A stretch of DNA of 24,321 nt, taken from contig JBNKZU010000044.1 of assembly GCA_050301795.1 (NCBI GenBank), positions 1 to 24,321 on the forward strand, written 5' to 3'. Of the stretch, positions 1-6,935 are shown one piece after another; within the stretch, counting starts at the first letter, position 1; every line of letters begins with the position of its first letter. This DNA comes from JBNKZU01 sp050301795. Its GTDB lineage: Bacteria; Pseudomonadota; Gammaproteobacteria; Thiohalomonadales; Thiohalomonadaceae. The notes beneath the pieces were generated by a model, which worked only from the letters and a program-made list of their open reading frames with translations, made no database searches and was not told the origin of the DNA. The position numbers were made by a program, and so were the translations under genes.

Positions 1-49
1 CGTTATCGAACCCTTTACACGGTTTCTCATCCACACCACTGCCACAAAC

Positions 50-83
50 AAAAAAAGGCCACCCTTTTCAGGGTAGCCTTTTG
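50..83 (-). terminator. Intrinsic terminator of ssrA
   Basis: Read on the minus strand, just after the tmRNA CCA end, AAAGGCTACCC and GGGTGGCCTTT can form a GC-rich stem with one G-U pair and a short GAAA-type loop, followed by a run of seven U. This is the standard rho-independent form. It sits 5 bases beyond the mature 3' end, as expected for a tmRNA precursor trimmed by exonucleases. Confidence 0.85.
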
Positions 84-87
84 TGTT

Positions 88-458
88 TGGTGGAGGCGGC
101 GGGAATCGAACCCGCGTCCGCAAGTCCTCTGCCTTCGGCTCTACATGCTTATTCTGTCTATTGTTTTAACCAGCAGCAACCCGACAGGCAGAGCCAACTG
201 ATGGCGAGTTCAGTAAAGTTTTAGCGAATCCATCCTGAACAAACTTCATCGCGATCTTGTGAGAAATGACACCTGTAGTCCCGAAGGACTCCGGGCGCAC
301 AAGCACGGCCCCGGTCAGATGGCACCCTACTGGGTATTAAGCAGCGAGTGCGTAGTTGTCGTCGTTGGCAACTAAATGTTTGCAGCTGATTTACGAGTTT
401 CTGCCACTCGACATGCACCAGAAAGTTTCGCAACCCACGTCGAAGCCAGGTCGCCCCC
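88..458 (-). ncRNA. ssrA: Transfer-messenger RNA (tmRNA, SsrA)
   Basis: This is the RNA that rescues stalled ribosomes and tags their incomplete proteins for proteolysis, working with SmpB (encoded at 1052-1528). The 3' end at 88 reads CGCCUCCACCA, preceded by a T-arm containing GGTTCGATTCC. The 5' end at 458 starts GGGGGCGA and can pair over seven positions with CGCCUCC to make the tRNA-like acceptor stem. The tag reading frame lies at 369-337 on the minus strand and encodes ANDDNYALAA followed by TAA, a typical gammaproteobacterial tag. The mature length of about 371 bases is normal for a one-piece tmRNA. Oddly, the first 13 bases of the RNA are repeated twice more upstream at 210-base spacing (see the tandem repeat), so the promoter region has been rearranged. 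No clear sigma-70 promoter is visible directly before 458; a precursor trimmed by RNase P is likely. Confidence 0.96.
337..369 (-). other. tmRNA proteolysis tag reading frame
   Basis: Ten codons encode ANDDNYALAA and are followed by TAA. The C-terminal ALAA is the degradation signal recognised by ClpXP-type proteases in this family. The frame has no start codon of its own because translation resumes on it from a stalled ribosome. Confidence 0.93.
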
Positions 459-602
459 AAATATTTCCATGCAATTACGTCTTTGTAATTGTTGTCGTTA
501 ACCAGCTTTATTTCTGGCTTCGACTCACGTCGCTTTTAAGCTGCGCTATCCTGCTTCGCTTACAAGTCCAGGTCATACATCTATGTACTCCCGTTCAAAA
601 CT

Positions 603-629
603 GAAAATATCACATTTAGTGATATTTTC
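603..629. repeat. Perfect 11-bp inverted repeat, unit 1
   Basis: GAAAATATCAC and GTGATATTTTC flank the 5-base loop ATTTA. The stem is AT-rich, so it is weak as a terminator. As DNA it has the two-fold symmetry expected of a repressor or host-factor binding site. It recurs identically at 813-839. Confidence 0.8.
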
Positions 630-812
630 TTGCCCTATGGGCAATCGTTTTTCACCCAGGTCGCCCCCAAGTATTTCCATGCAATTACGTCTTTGTAATT
701 GTTGTCGTTAACCAGCTTTATTACTGGCTTCGACTCACGTCGCTTTTAAGCTGCGCTATCCTGCTTCGTTTAAAAGTCCAGGTCGTACATCTATGTACTC
801 CCGTTCAAAACT

Positions 813-839
813 GAAAATATCACATTTAGTGATATTTTC
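813..839. repeat. Perfect 11-bp inverted repeat, unit 2
   Basis: This is an exact copy of the hairpin at 603-629, conserved although the surrounding units have accumulated several substitutions. Confidence 0.8.
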
Positions 840-1051
840 TTGCCCTATGAGCAACCGTTTTTCACCCAGGTCGCCCCCAGGTTTTATCTGTCAGTTGTTT
901 TATAAATAAGTTCACTGGCAGCCTTGCTATGAAGGAGGCAGGATTATAGTTGAGGAACAGATGTAATGGTAGGTAAATAAACTACGGAGCTATTGAGAGC
1001 ACGGACTCGTTCAGGCTTTCTCTGTGTACTCCGTGTCTCCGTGGTGAGTAT

Positions 1052-1528
1052 TCACCCGTGTTTAAGAATGCGCTGCTTTTCGCGTTTCCAGTCGCGATCT
1101 TTTGAGGTTTGGCGTTTATCGTGATCCTGTTTGCCTTTGGCAAGGCCTACATCCACTTTCACCTTTCCTTTGCTCCAGTAGAACGAGAGTGCGACCAGTG
1201 TGTAGCCTTTGCGTTCAACTGCTCCTAACATCTTGTCGATCTGGTGGCGATGAAGCAGTAGCTTTCGGATGCGATTCTGCTCAGGCTTAATATGTGTTGA
1301 TGCAGTAAGGAGTGGGGTGATAAGCGCATTGGTGATCCACGCCTCTCCATTTTTAATGAAGACATAGGAGTCAACAATTTGAAGCTTGCCCTCTCGCAGA
1401 CTTTTAACTTCCCAGCCTTCGAGCACAATCCCCGCTTCAAAATTCTCTTCAATAAAGTAGTCAAACCGCGCCTTTTTATTGGCAGCGATGGTGCTTGAAC
1501 TCTTTTTGCTTTTCGGTTTTTTTGCCAT
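1052..1528 (-). CDS. smpB: SsrA-binding protein SmpB
   Basis: SmpB binds the tRNA-like part of tmRNA and delivers it to stalled ribosomes. The 158-residue protein has the family pattern: a basic N-terminus (MAKKPKSKK), the beta-barrel core with ARFDYFIEENFEAGIVLEGWEVKSLR, and a lysine/arginine-rich C-terminal tail (KGKQDHDKRQTSKDRDWKREK) that enters the ribosomal mRNA channel. The frame stays open to 1669, but the start at 1528 gives the normal length and N-terminus. The tmRNA gene lies about 600 bases downstream on the same strand. A TATAAT box ends 7 bases before this ATG and no ribosome-binding sequence is visible, so the message may begin at or next to the start codon. Confidence 0.96.
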   Translation of the reverse strand: MAKKPKSKKSSSTIAANKKARFDYFIEENFEAGIVLEGWEVKSLREGKLQIVDSYVFIKNGEAWITNALITPLLTASTHIKPEQNRIRKLLLHRHQIDKMLGAVERKGYTLVALSFYWSKGKVKVDVGLAKGKQDHDKRQTSKDRDWKREKQRILKHG

Positions 1529-1535
1529 GGGCGCG

Positions 1536-1564
1536 ATTATACGGTCTATCTTTCGTTGTGACAC
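1536..1564 (-). promoter_or_regulatory. Predicted smpB promoter, close to the ATG
   Basis: On the minus strand, GTGTCA (1564-1559) and a perfect TATAAT (1541-1536) are separated by 17 bases. The predicted transcription start falls at about 1530-1528, which is the smpB start codon itself. Confidence 0.6.
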
Positions 1565-1580
1565 TATTAAAGGCGTGCGG

Positions 1581-1609
1581 TTGTACCATTTACCATTTTC
1601 AAAGACAAT
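1581..1609 (+). promoter_or_regulatory. Possible promoter of the sodium symporter gene
   Basis: TTGTAC (1581-1586), a 17-base spacer and GACAAT (1604-1609) lie 34 bases before the ATG at 1643. The match to consensus is only moderate. Confidence 0.3.
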
Positions 1610-1642
1610 AGATGCCACAAATGGGGAGGGGACAATAAGAAT

Positions 1643-3007
1643 ATGAGTGAAAAACGTGAATCCATCCACGGTCAGTGGTCAAACCGCTGGGCGTTCATTC
1701 TTGCGGCGACCGGTTCGGCTGTCGGCCTCGGTAATATCTGGAAGTTTCCTTATATCACTGGTGAGAATGGTGGTGGTGCGTTTGTTCTGATCTATCTGGT
1801 CTGCATTGCGGTGATCGGTATTCCGATCATGATGGCTGAGATTATGCTGGGTCGACGTGGTCGTCGTAGCCCTATCAATACCATGATGCATCTTGCCGAA
1901 GAGAGTCAGGTCTCTTCGTTGTGGAAGCTTTTAGGGGTTGCCGGTGTGATCGCCGGATTTTTGATCCTCTCTTACTACAGTGTTATTGCCGGTTGGGCGG
2001 TTGCCTACTTCTTCCGTTCGGTCTCCTTTGTTTTTGTGAATGTGACTGCTGATGGCGTTGGTACCATCTTTAGTGATCTGGTCTCCGATCCAGAACGTAT
2101 GCTCGCATGGCATACCATTTTTATGGTGATGACGATGACTGTGGTTGCTCGCGGGGTAAAAGGTGGCCTTGAAAAGGCGGTTCGGTTTTTAATGCCAACG
2201 CTTTTTGTTCTGCTGGTAATTCTGGTCGGTTATGCGATGAATACTGACTATTTTATGAAAGGTGTTTCGTTTCTCTTCAGCCCTGATTTTTCCAAGATTA
2301 ATGGTAATGGTGTTTTGATTGCAATGGGGCACGCCTTCTTTACCTTAAGCCTTGGTATGGGCGCGATTATGGTTTATGGCTCCTATCTTCCTAAATCGGC
2401 CTCTATTGCCAAAGCCTCTATCCTCATAGCTTTAGCAGATACGCTGGTTGCACTGATGGCGGGAATGGCGATATTTCCGATCGTGTTTGCAAATGATCTT
2501 GCTCCAGGCTCTGGCCCCGGGCTTATCTTTCAGACATTGCCGATTGCGTTTGGGCACATGCCGGGTGGCACTTTCTTTGGTTCACTATTCTTCTTGCTCT
2601 TGGTTTTTGCAGCCTGGTCCTCTTCTATCTCATTAATCGAGCCAATGGTTGCCTGGCTTGTTGAAAACCGGGGTATGAATCGGGTGAAGGCATCTGTCGC
2701 ATCCGGCATTATCACTTGGTTGATTGGTATCGGAACCATCTTCTCTTTCAATATCTGGTCTGGAGAAAAATACCAACTCTTTGGTAAAACATTCTTTGAT
2801 CTGCTTGATTATCTAACGGCAAATATTATGTTGCCGCTTGGTGGGCTGTTTATTGCGATCTTTGCCGCATGGCGGATGACACGTTCAAGTGTTGTTGAAG
2901 AACTGGCAATTAAAGATGTTGTGTTTAAACTATGGCTTTTCTTGGTGCGTTATATCACACCAATCGCAGTCATTATTGTCTTCCTTAATGCCATTGGTAT
3001 TGTCTAA
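1643..3007 (+). CDS. Sodium-dependent symporter, NSS/SNF family
   Basis: This inner-membrane protein of 454 residues is predicted to couple Na+ entry to uptake of an amino acid or similar small molecule. The N-terminus (residues 10-50: WSNRWAFILAATGSAVGLGN, then WKFPYITGENGGGAF) is the hallmark first helix of the family, with its unwound Na+/substrate site. About eleven hydrophobic segments follow to the C-terminus, fitting bacterial members that often have 11 rather than 12 helices. The ATG at 1643 is preceded by GGAGGGG at 1625-1631. The gene is divergent from smpB and followed 14 bases later by ratA, so the three plus-strand genes to 3758 may be one transcript. The substrate cannot be read from the sequence. 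Confidence 0.9.
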   Translation: MSEKRESIHGQWSNRWAFILAATGSAVGLGNIWKFPYITGENGGGAFVLIYLVCIAVIGIPIMMAEIMLGRRGRRSPINTMMHLAEESQVSSLWKLLGVAGVIAGFLILSYYSVIAGWAVAYFFRSVSFVFVNVTADGVGTIFSDLVSDPERMLAWHTIFMVMTMTVVARGVKGGLEKAVRFLMPTLFVLLVILVGYAMNTDYFMKGVSFLFSPDFSKINGNGVLIAMGHAFFTLSLGMGAIMVYGSYLPKSASIAKASILIALADTLVALMAGMAIFPIVFANDLAPGSGPGLIFQTLPIAFGHMPGGTFFGSLFFLLLVFAAWSSSISLIEPMVAWLVENRGMNRVKASVASGIITWLIGIGTIFSFNIWSGEKYQLFGKTFFDLLDYLTANIMLPLGGLFIAIFAAWRMTRSSVVEELAIKDVVFKLWLFLVRYITPIAVIIVFLNAIGIV

Positions 3008-3021
3008 ACTGGGAATAGAAC

Positions 3022-3456
3022 GTGCCTATCGTCAATAAAAGCGCTTTGGTCTCTTATAGCGCACAGCAGATGTTTGAGTTGGTCAATGATGTTGATAGCT
3101 ATCATCAATTCTTACCTTGGTGTCGTCGTTCCAAAGTTTTATCAACAAATGGTGATGAGATCAGAGCCACGGTTGAGATTGCCCATGGTGCACTACAAAA
3201 GTCATTTACAACATTGAACCGTATCCAGCAGAACAAGATGATTGAGATGCGGTTGGAGCAGGGGCCTTTTAAACACCTTGAAGGCTTCTGGCGGTTTCAA
3301 ACATTGAATGAAACGGCATCTAAGGTAACACTGGATCTACAGTATGAGTTTTCCAGTAAACTAATTGGTCTTGCGATCGGACCGATTTTTAATCAAATCG
3401 CCAATACATTGGTCGATTCTTTTAGTAAACGTGCAGTCGAGATCTACGGAAAATGA
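3022..3456 (+). CDS. ratA: RatA / coenzyme Q-binding START-domain protein
   Basis: This 144-residue member of the polyketide cyclase/START superfamily carries the motifs typical of RatA (YfjG): SALVSYSAQQMFELVNDVDSY near the N-terminus, FLPWCRRSKV, and GPFKHLEGFWRF. E. coli RatA was reported to inhibit 70S ribosome association, while the eukaryotic relative Coq10 binds ubiquinone; which role applies here is not visible. Translation starts at GTG. Its last bases overlap the ratB start (ATGA), so the two are translationally coupled. The pair next to smpB is a conserved proteobacterial neighbourhood. Confidence 0.9.
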   Translation: MPIVNKSALVSYSAQQMFELVNDVDSYHQFLPWCRRSKVLSTNGDEIRATVEIAHGALQKSFTTLNRIQQNKMIEMRLEQGPFKHLEGFWRFQTLNETASKVTLDLQYEFSSKLIGLAIGPIFNQIANTLVDSFSKRAVEIYGK

Positions 3457-3758
3457 TAAAAGTTGAAGTGGCTTATGCCACCAATAGTGAGCAGGTTATT
3501 CTTGAGGTTGAAGGTGAGGTCGGGATTACAGCAGAGGCCGCTATTCAAAAATCTGGAATCCTCGAACGCTTTCCTGAAATTGATATCGCCAATTCTGATA
3601 TCGGGATCTTCGCAAAAACCGTTCCTGCTGATACGGTGCTACGCGAGCTTGATCGGGTAGAGATCTACCGACCGCTGATTGCTGATCCTAAAGAGGTGCG
3701 AAAGCAGCGTGCCGCAGCAGGAAAGAAGATGAAACGTGGTGGTGGTGATTCAGAGTAG
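3453..3758 (+). CDS. ratB: RatB / RnfH family ubiquitin-fold protein
   Basis: This is a 101-residue protein of the RnfH/UPF0125 family with a beta-grasp fold. Its visible family features are IKVEVAYATNSEQVILEVEGEVGITAEAAI at the start, the central NSDIGIFAK, and DRVEIYRPLIADPKEVRKQRA near the end, with a basic C-terminal tail. It overlaps ratA by four bases (ATGA). Its biochemical role is not firmly established in any organism I know of; it pairs with ratA in a two-gene unit. Its stop codon lies only five bases from that of the convergent bamE gene. Confidence 0.88.
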   Translation: MIKVEVAYATNSEQVILEVEGEVGITAEAAIQKSGILERFPEIDIANSDIGIFAKTVPADTVLRELDRVEIYRPLIADPKEVRKQRAAAGKKMKRGGGDSE

Positions 3759-3763
3759 TCTGA

Positions 3764-4087
3764 TTATTCGACTAATGGTGATGTTGGCAGTGTGCCGATC
3801 TTCTCAATTGTAGATAGCTGCCCATCCTTAAAGGTGAGAGTGATCCGACTACTCTTAACTCTTTTCCCCTCTTTATCCAGCGTAAATGGATAGTCCCAAC
3901 GATTGTGATGAAACGGATCCTCCAGCATTGGACTTCCGAGAACAGTTCTAACATCCTCTTTGCTCATTCCCTTTTCCAGAGAATCAAACTGTGATTGTGT
4001 AATGACATTTCCCTGTTGAATCACAATCTTGTGGGTGCAGGCTATGAGCATTAAAGCGCTGAGAAGTAGTACGATTTTTTTCATCAT
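3764..4087 (-). CDS. bamE: Outer-membrane assembly lipoprotein BamE (SmpA/OmlA)
   Basis: This is the small lipoprotein of the BAM complex, which inserts beta-barrel proteins into the outer membrane. The 107-residue precursor has a signal peptide (MMKKIVLLLSALM) and a lipobox LIAC with the lipidated cysteine at residue 17. The mature part holds the family motifs QFDSLEKGMSKEDVRTVLGSP (helix pair) and NRWDYPF, then the conserved beta strand ITLTFKDGQLSTIE. The length is normal. The gene is convergent with ratB. In many gammaproteobacteria fur lies divergently beside this gene; here recN follows instead. Confidence 0.93.
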   Translation of the reverse strand: MMKKIVLLLSALMLIACTHKIVIQQGNVITQSQFDSLEKGMSKEDVRTVLGSPMLEDPFHHNRWDYPFTLDKEGKRVKSSRITLTFKDGQLSTIEKIGTLPTSPLVE

Positions 4088-4114
4088 TGTTTTGGCTTGT
4101 CAAAAGTGGTGGCA

Positions 4115-4143
4115 ATCATAACTGATTGCGGAGATATGACCAA
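4115..4143 (-). promoter_or_regulatory. Predicted bamE promoter
   Basis: On the minus strand TTGGTC (4143-4138), a 17-base spacer and TATGAT (4120-4115) lie 28 bases before the ATG at 4087. The -35 end overlaps the inverted repeat at 4142-4160. Confidence 0.45.
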
Positions 4144-4160
4144 CTTCGATGATCGAAGTT
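4142..4160. repeat. 8-bp perfect inverted repeat between recN and bamE
   Basis: AACTTCGA and TCGAAGTT are separated by TGA. The repeat lies 12 bases after the recN stop and touches the predicted bamE -35 box. It has no U-run, so it is a weak terminator at best; an operator or a partial transcript end for recN are both possible. Confidence 0.6.
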
Positions 4161-4172
4161 CAACACCAAGCG

Positions 4173-5831
4173 CTACACGCTGTTTATCATCTCTCTGGCA
4201 TGGTTGAGTGTCTGTTCGGTAATCTCGATACCGCTGGACATGCGGGCGATCTCATGAACTCGCGCTTCAGGATCGAGTTTAATAACCTGAGTTCGACTCT
4301 GTGCATCTGTGCTCTGTTTTGTGATCTGAAAGTGATGGTTTGCCTGGGCAGCAACCTGAGGCTGATGGGTTACACAGATGACCTGACAGCTTTGCCCCAG
4401 TTGGCGTAATGCTCTGCCCACCTTATCTGCGGTTTTGCCGCCAATACCAACGTCAACCTCATCAAATATAAGGGTCGGGACACCAGAACGAGTTGCAAGA
4501 ATGACCTGAATTGAGAGACTGATGCGTGATAGCTCACCGCCAGAGGCGATCTTTGCTAACGGACGAAACGGCTGCCCTGGATTGGTTTTAATCATAAACT
4601 GAATATCATCCATCCCATGACTGCATTCAGAGCCCTCATCAAAAGCAATGGTGAACTCTCCTTCGCCAATTCCTAGCTGGTGCATATTCTTAGTAACCTC
4701 AACATCCAGCCGTTGTGCCGCTGCTTTACGCTGCATCGAGATCTTTTGTGACAGGGTTTGATAGCGGCTATTTAAGTCGTCCAGTTCTTTTGAGATATCG
4801 GCGATCTGCTGATCGGTATCACCGATCGCCTTAAGACGATGATTAAGTGTGTTTAGATGTTCTGGTAACTGTGCAGGTTGTATTCGGTGTTTGCGTGCAA
4901 GATTGTAGGCGCTGGATATCCGCTCTTCTAATTGTGCCAACCGTTCTGGATCGCTATCCAGTGAGTCGAGGTAGTGCCGGACTTCAGTTAAGGTTTCGTG
5001 GATCTGGATCGACGCCTCTTCAAGCATGGTGTTTGAGGAGGTGAGTGACGAATCAAGCTGAATAAGTGACGATAGTTCGCGTTGTGCACGATTAAGCTGT
5101 GAGAGAATCGACTCTTCATCCTCATCCCCCAGCAATGCCTGTAACTGCTGACACCCTTTTTTCAATGTCTGAATATTGGCAGTGCGGCTATGCTCCTGCT
5201 CCAGATGTTCCCATTCACCCTCGGTGAGGTTGAGTTGTTCCAGTTCCTCTATCTGAAAACCCAGCAGGGTTTCAAGTTCGGTGCTCTCCCGTTGTTGTTC
5301 TAACAATTGATTTAATTGTTGTTTTAGGGCTTTACGTCGCTTATAGATTTCAGAGATTTGATCCACCTCATCCTGATGTCCCGCATAGTTATCAAGCATA
5401 ATGCGTTGAGCATCGCTTTTTAGTAGCGAGTGATGGGCATGTTGACCATGGAGTTCAACCAGTTGTTCGCCGACCGATTTTAGTGAGGTTAACGGAACAG
5501 GTTGACCATTAATATAGCCGCGGGATCGTCCATCACTACTTACCGTTCGACGAAGGATGCACTCGTTATCGGCCTCAAGTTCGTTCTCTTCCAGCCATGC
5601 CTTAAGTGATGGGCAACCATCAATCATGAAAGAGGCGGCGATCTCCGCTCGTGTGTGTCCCGGAAGAACATGGGCGCTATCGGCGCGATCTCCTAAAACG
5701 AGTCCTAGCGCCCCGAGTAGAATCGATTTGCCTGCACCTGTTTCACCGCTGAGGACAGACATACCGCCATCAAACTCAAGGTCGAGTGACTCAACAATGA
5801 CATAATTACTGATCTGTAATTGGGATAACAT
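4173..5831 (-). CDS. recN: DNA repair ATPase RecN
   Basis: RecN is an SMC-like ATPase that acts with RecA at double-strand breaks. The start at 5831 gives MLSQLQISNYVIVESLDLEF and 552 residues, almost the length of E. coli RecN; the frame is open to 5861 but that would overlap nadK. Walker A is GETGAGKS at residues 29-36. A long coiled-coil-rich middle (about 150-370) contains many Glu/Gln/Leu residues. The ABC signature LASGGELSRISLSIQ and Walker B TLIFDEVDVGIGG follow, then the CVTHQPQVAAQA switch region. It lies 20 bases after nadK, so both probably share a transcript. I found no clear LexA-type box upstream of the pair. Confidence 0.96.
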   Translation of the reverse strand: MLSQLQISNYVIVESLDLEFDGGMSVLSGETGAGKSILLGALGLVLGDRADSAHVLPGHTRAEIAASFMIDGCPSLKAWLEENELEADNECILRRTVSSDGRSRGYINGQPVPLTSLKSVGEQLVELHGQHAHHSLLKSDAQRIMLDNYAGHQDEVDQISEIYKRRKALKQQLNQLLEQQRESTELETLLGFQIEELEQLNLTEGEWEHLEQEHSRTANIQTLKKGCQQLQALLGDEDEESILSQLNRAQRELSSLIQLDSSLTSSNTMLEEASIQIHETLTEVRHYLDSLDSDPERLAQLEERISSAYNLARKHRIQPAQLPEHLNTLNHRLKAIGDTDQQIADISKELDDLNSRYQTLSQKISMQRKAAAQRLDVEVTKNMHQLGIGEGEFTIAFDEGSECSHGMDDIQFMIKTNPGQPFRPLAKIASGGELSRISLSIQVILATRSGVPTLIFDEVDVGIGGKTADKVGRALRQLGQSCQVICVTHQPQVAAQANHHFQITKQSTDAQSRTQVIKLDPEARVHEIARMSSGIEITEQTLNHAREMINSV

Positions 5832-5851
5832 CGATATGAGGCTCTTAGTGG

Positions 5852-6724
5852 TTAGCCCCAACCAAGCTTGTTGCGGAGAATTTGGAAGTGGTTGTGATCC
5901 GTTGGGTGGATCATTCTAACAATATGGGGCTTCTTGCTGACGATCAGGCGATCTCCATACTTCAGTGTTGTACCCAATTGCCCATCACAGGTCAGTTGTG
6001 CCTGACCAGTGCTCTCGCCTTTAATAACGACATCAACGACTGAGTTGCCATCAATCACAATCGGACGGTGGCTCATGGTATGAGGGCAGATTGGGACGAG
6101 GATGATCGCATTAAGCTCTGGCTCGACTAATGGTCCGCCGCCGGAGAGGGCATAAGCCGTTGAGCCAGTAGGTGTAGAGATGATCAGACCATCTGAATGC
6201 AAGGTGGTGATTTGTGTTTCATTAACATAGACATCAATCTCGATCATCCGAGCAACATCGGCTTTGTGTACGACTACATCATTAAAGGCGTCGTTATTGC
6301 TGATGACTTCGTCGTTGCGCAGTACCTTGGCATTTAGTAGAAACCGATCCTCTTCAATATATTTACCTCTGAGGATCTCGGTGAGCCTTGTCTCCATCTC
6401 GTCGGGTGAAATATCGGTTAAAAAACCGAGATGACCAAGGTTTAGGCCAAGTAGTGCCACATTGTCATATTCAGCGAGTGAACGCGCGACACCCAGAAAT
6501 GTCCCATCGCCACCAACAACAATAACGAGATCACATTTTTGCCCCATCTCATCACGGCTTGCTGCTTTTAGAGGATGTCCGGGCCAGACTTCCGCAGTGG
6601 TTTCATCAAGATAGACATCAGCGCCTTGTTTTAACAGAAAATTTCCAAGACTACACAGGGTTTCTTCAACCGAGGTCGCTGCGAATTTTCCGATAATGCC
6701 GATGGTTTTAAATTTAGTGATCAT
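5852..6724 (-). CDS. nadK: NAD kinase
   Basis: This cytosolic enzyme phosphorylates NAD+ to NADP+. The 290-residue protein shows all the family landmarks: VVVGGDGTFLGVARSL with GGDGT at residues 71-75 (Asp-73 is the expected catalytic residue), NLGHLGFLTD, NDVVVHK, the NAD-binding GSTAYALSGGGPLVEP, and PHTMSHRPIV. The length is normal. A good ribosome-binding site (GAGGAG) stands six bases before the ATG at 6724. It is divergent from hrcA, a common arrangement in proteobacteria that keep HrcA. Confidence 0.97.
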   Translation of the reverse strand: MITKFKTIGIIGKFAATSVEETLCSLGNFLLKQGADVYLDETTAEVWPGHPLKAASRDEMGQKCDLVIVVGGDGTFLGVARSLAEYDNVALLGLNLGHLGFLTDISPDEMETRLTEILRGKYIEEDRFLLNAKVLRNDEVISNNDAFNDVVVHKADVARMIEIDVYVNETQITTLHSDGLIISTPTGSTAYALSGGGPLVEPELNAIILVPICPHTMSHRPIVIDGNSVVDVVIKGESTGQAQLTCDGQLGTTLKYGDRLIVSKKPHIVRMIHPTDHNHFQILRNKLGWG

Positions 6725-6761
6725 CTACTTCTCCTCAACGGGTAAAAAGTTACCACGAACC

Positions 6762-6790
6762 ATCACACTCTTCTATCGCTACGATGCCAA
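6762..6790 (-). promoter_or_regulatory. Predicted nadK-recN promoter
   Basis: On the minus strand TTGGCA (6790-6785), a 17-base spacer and TGTGAT (6767-6762) lie about 38 bases before the nadK ATG. The -35 box matches consensus at 5 of 6 positions, the -10 at 4 of 6. Confidence 0.4.
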
Positions 6791-6843
6791 TATTTAATGA
6801 TTTTAAGTGAAGATTTAACATACCTGGTAAATCACTATCGTCC

Positions 6844-6871
6844 TTGACACGCTCAGATGAGCATGGATAAT
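6844..6871 (+). promoter_or_regulatory. Sigma-70 promoter of the hrcA-grpE-dnaK-dnaJ operon
   Basis: A perfect TTGACA at 6844-6849 and GATAAT at 6866-6871 are separated by 16 bases. The predicted start point is near 6878, at the left edge of the CIRCE operator. A vegetative promoter blocked by HrcA is the classic arrangement; I saw no sigma-32 type sequence here. Confidence 0.8.
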
Positions 6872-6878
6872 TTCGCCT

Positions 6879-6905
6879 CTGGCACTCACAGCGTTAGAGT
6901 GCTAA
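6879..6905 (+). promoter_or_regulatory. CIRCE operator (HrcA binding site)
   Basis: CTGGCACTC, nine bases, then GAGTGCTAA. The right arm is the exact CIRCE consensus and the left arm differs from TTAGCACTC at two positions. The site lies 30 bases before hrcA and overlaps the predicted transcription start, so HrcA should repress its own operon, with release on heat stress. Confidence 0.95.
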
Positions 6906-6935
6906 ATCCCCGATGATTTTTGAGAATCGAAAACG

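Larger units (their letters stand above)
446..879. repeat. Two tandem 210-bp units plus 15-base remnant upstream of ssrA
   Basis: Unit 1 is 446-655 and unit 2 is 656-865. They differ at only about seven positions (roughly 97% identity). A third partial copy, CCAGGTCGCCCCCAG, is at 866-880. Each unit begins with the complement of the tmRNA 5' end (GGGGGCGACCTGG). Each also carries an imperfect palindrome around GTACATCTATGTAC (785-798 in unit 2) and a perfect 11-bp hairpin. I see no convincing protein-coding gene in it; the open frame over unit 1 has no family features. It is either a tandem duplication of the ssrA promoter region or a repeat element bounded by 15-base direct repeats. The rest of the gene-free stretch (881-1051) shows only a GTGTACTCCGTGTCTCCGTGG segment of simple-repeat character and nothing else I can name. 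Confidence 0.9.

Noticed and set aside
356..604. Open frame of 82 codons across the tmRNA 5' end and the first repeat unit
   Set aside because: It overlaps the tmRNA gene antisense, has no family features, and is not preserved as a frame in the second repeat copy.
446..879. CRISPR array
   Set aside because: Units are 210 bases long and nearly identical throughout, with no short repeat/unique spacer pattern and no cas genes nearby.
1529..1669. N-terminal extension of smpB to 1669
   Set aside because: It would add 47 residues not found in SmpB and run into the start of the divergent symporter gene; the ATG at 1528 gives the normal protein.
3759..3775. TAGTC...GACTA hairpin as a bidirectional terminator between ratB and bamE
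   Set aside because: Only five pairs and no U-run on either side.
4149..4409. Plus-strand frame opposite the recN 3' end
   Set aside because: It lies antisense to conserved RecN codons and has no recognisable features.
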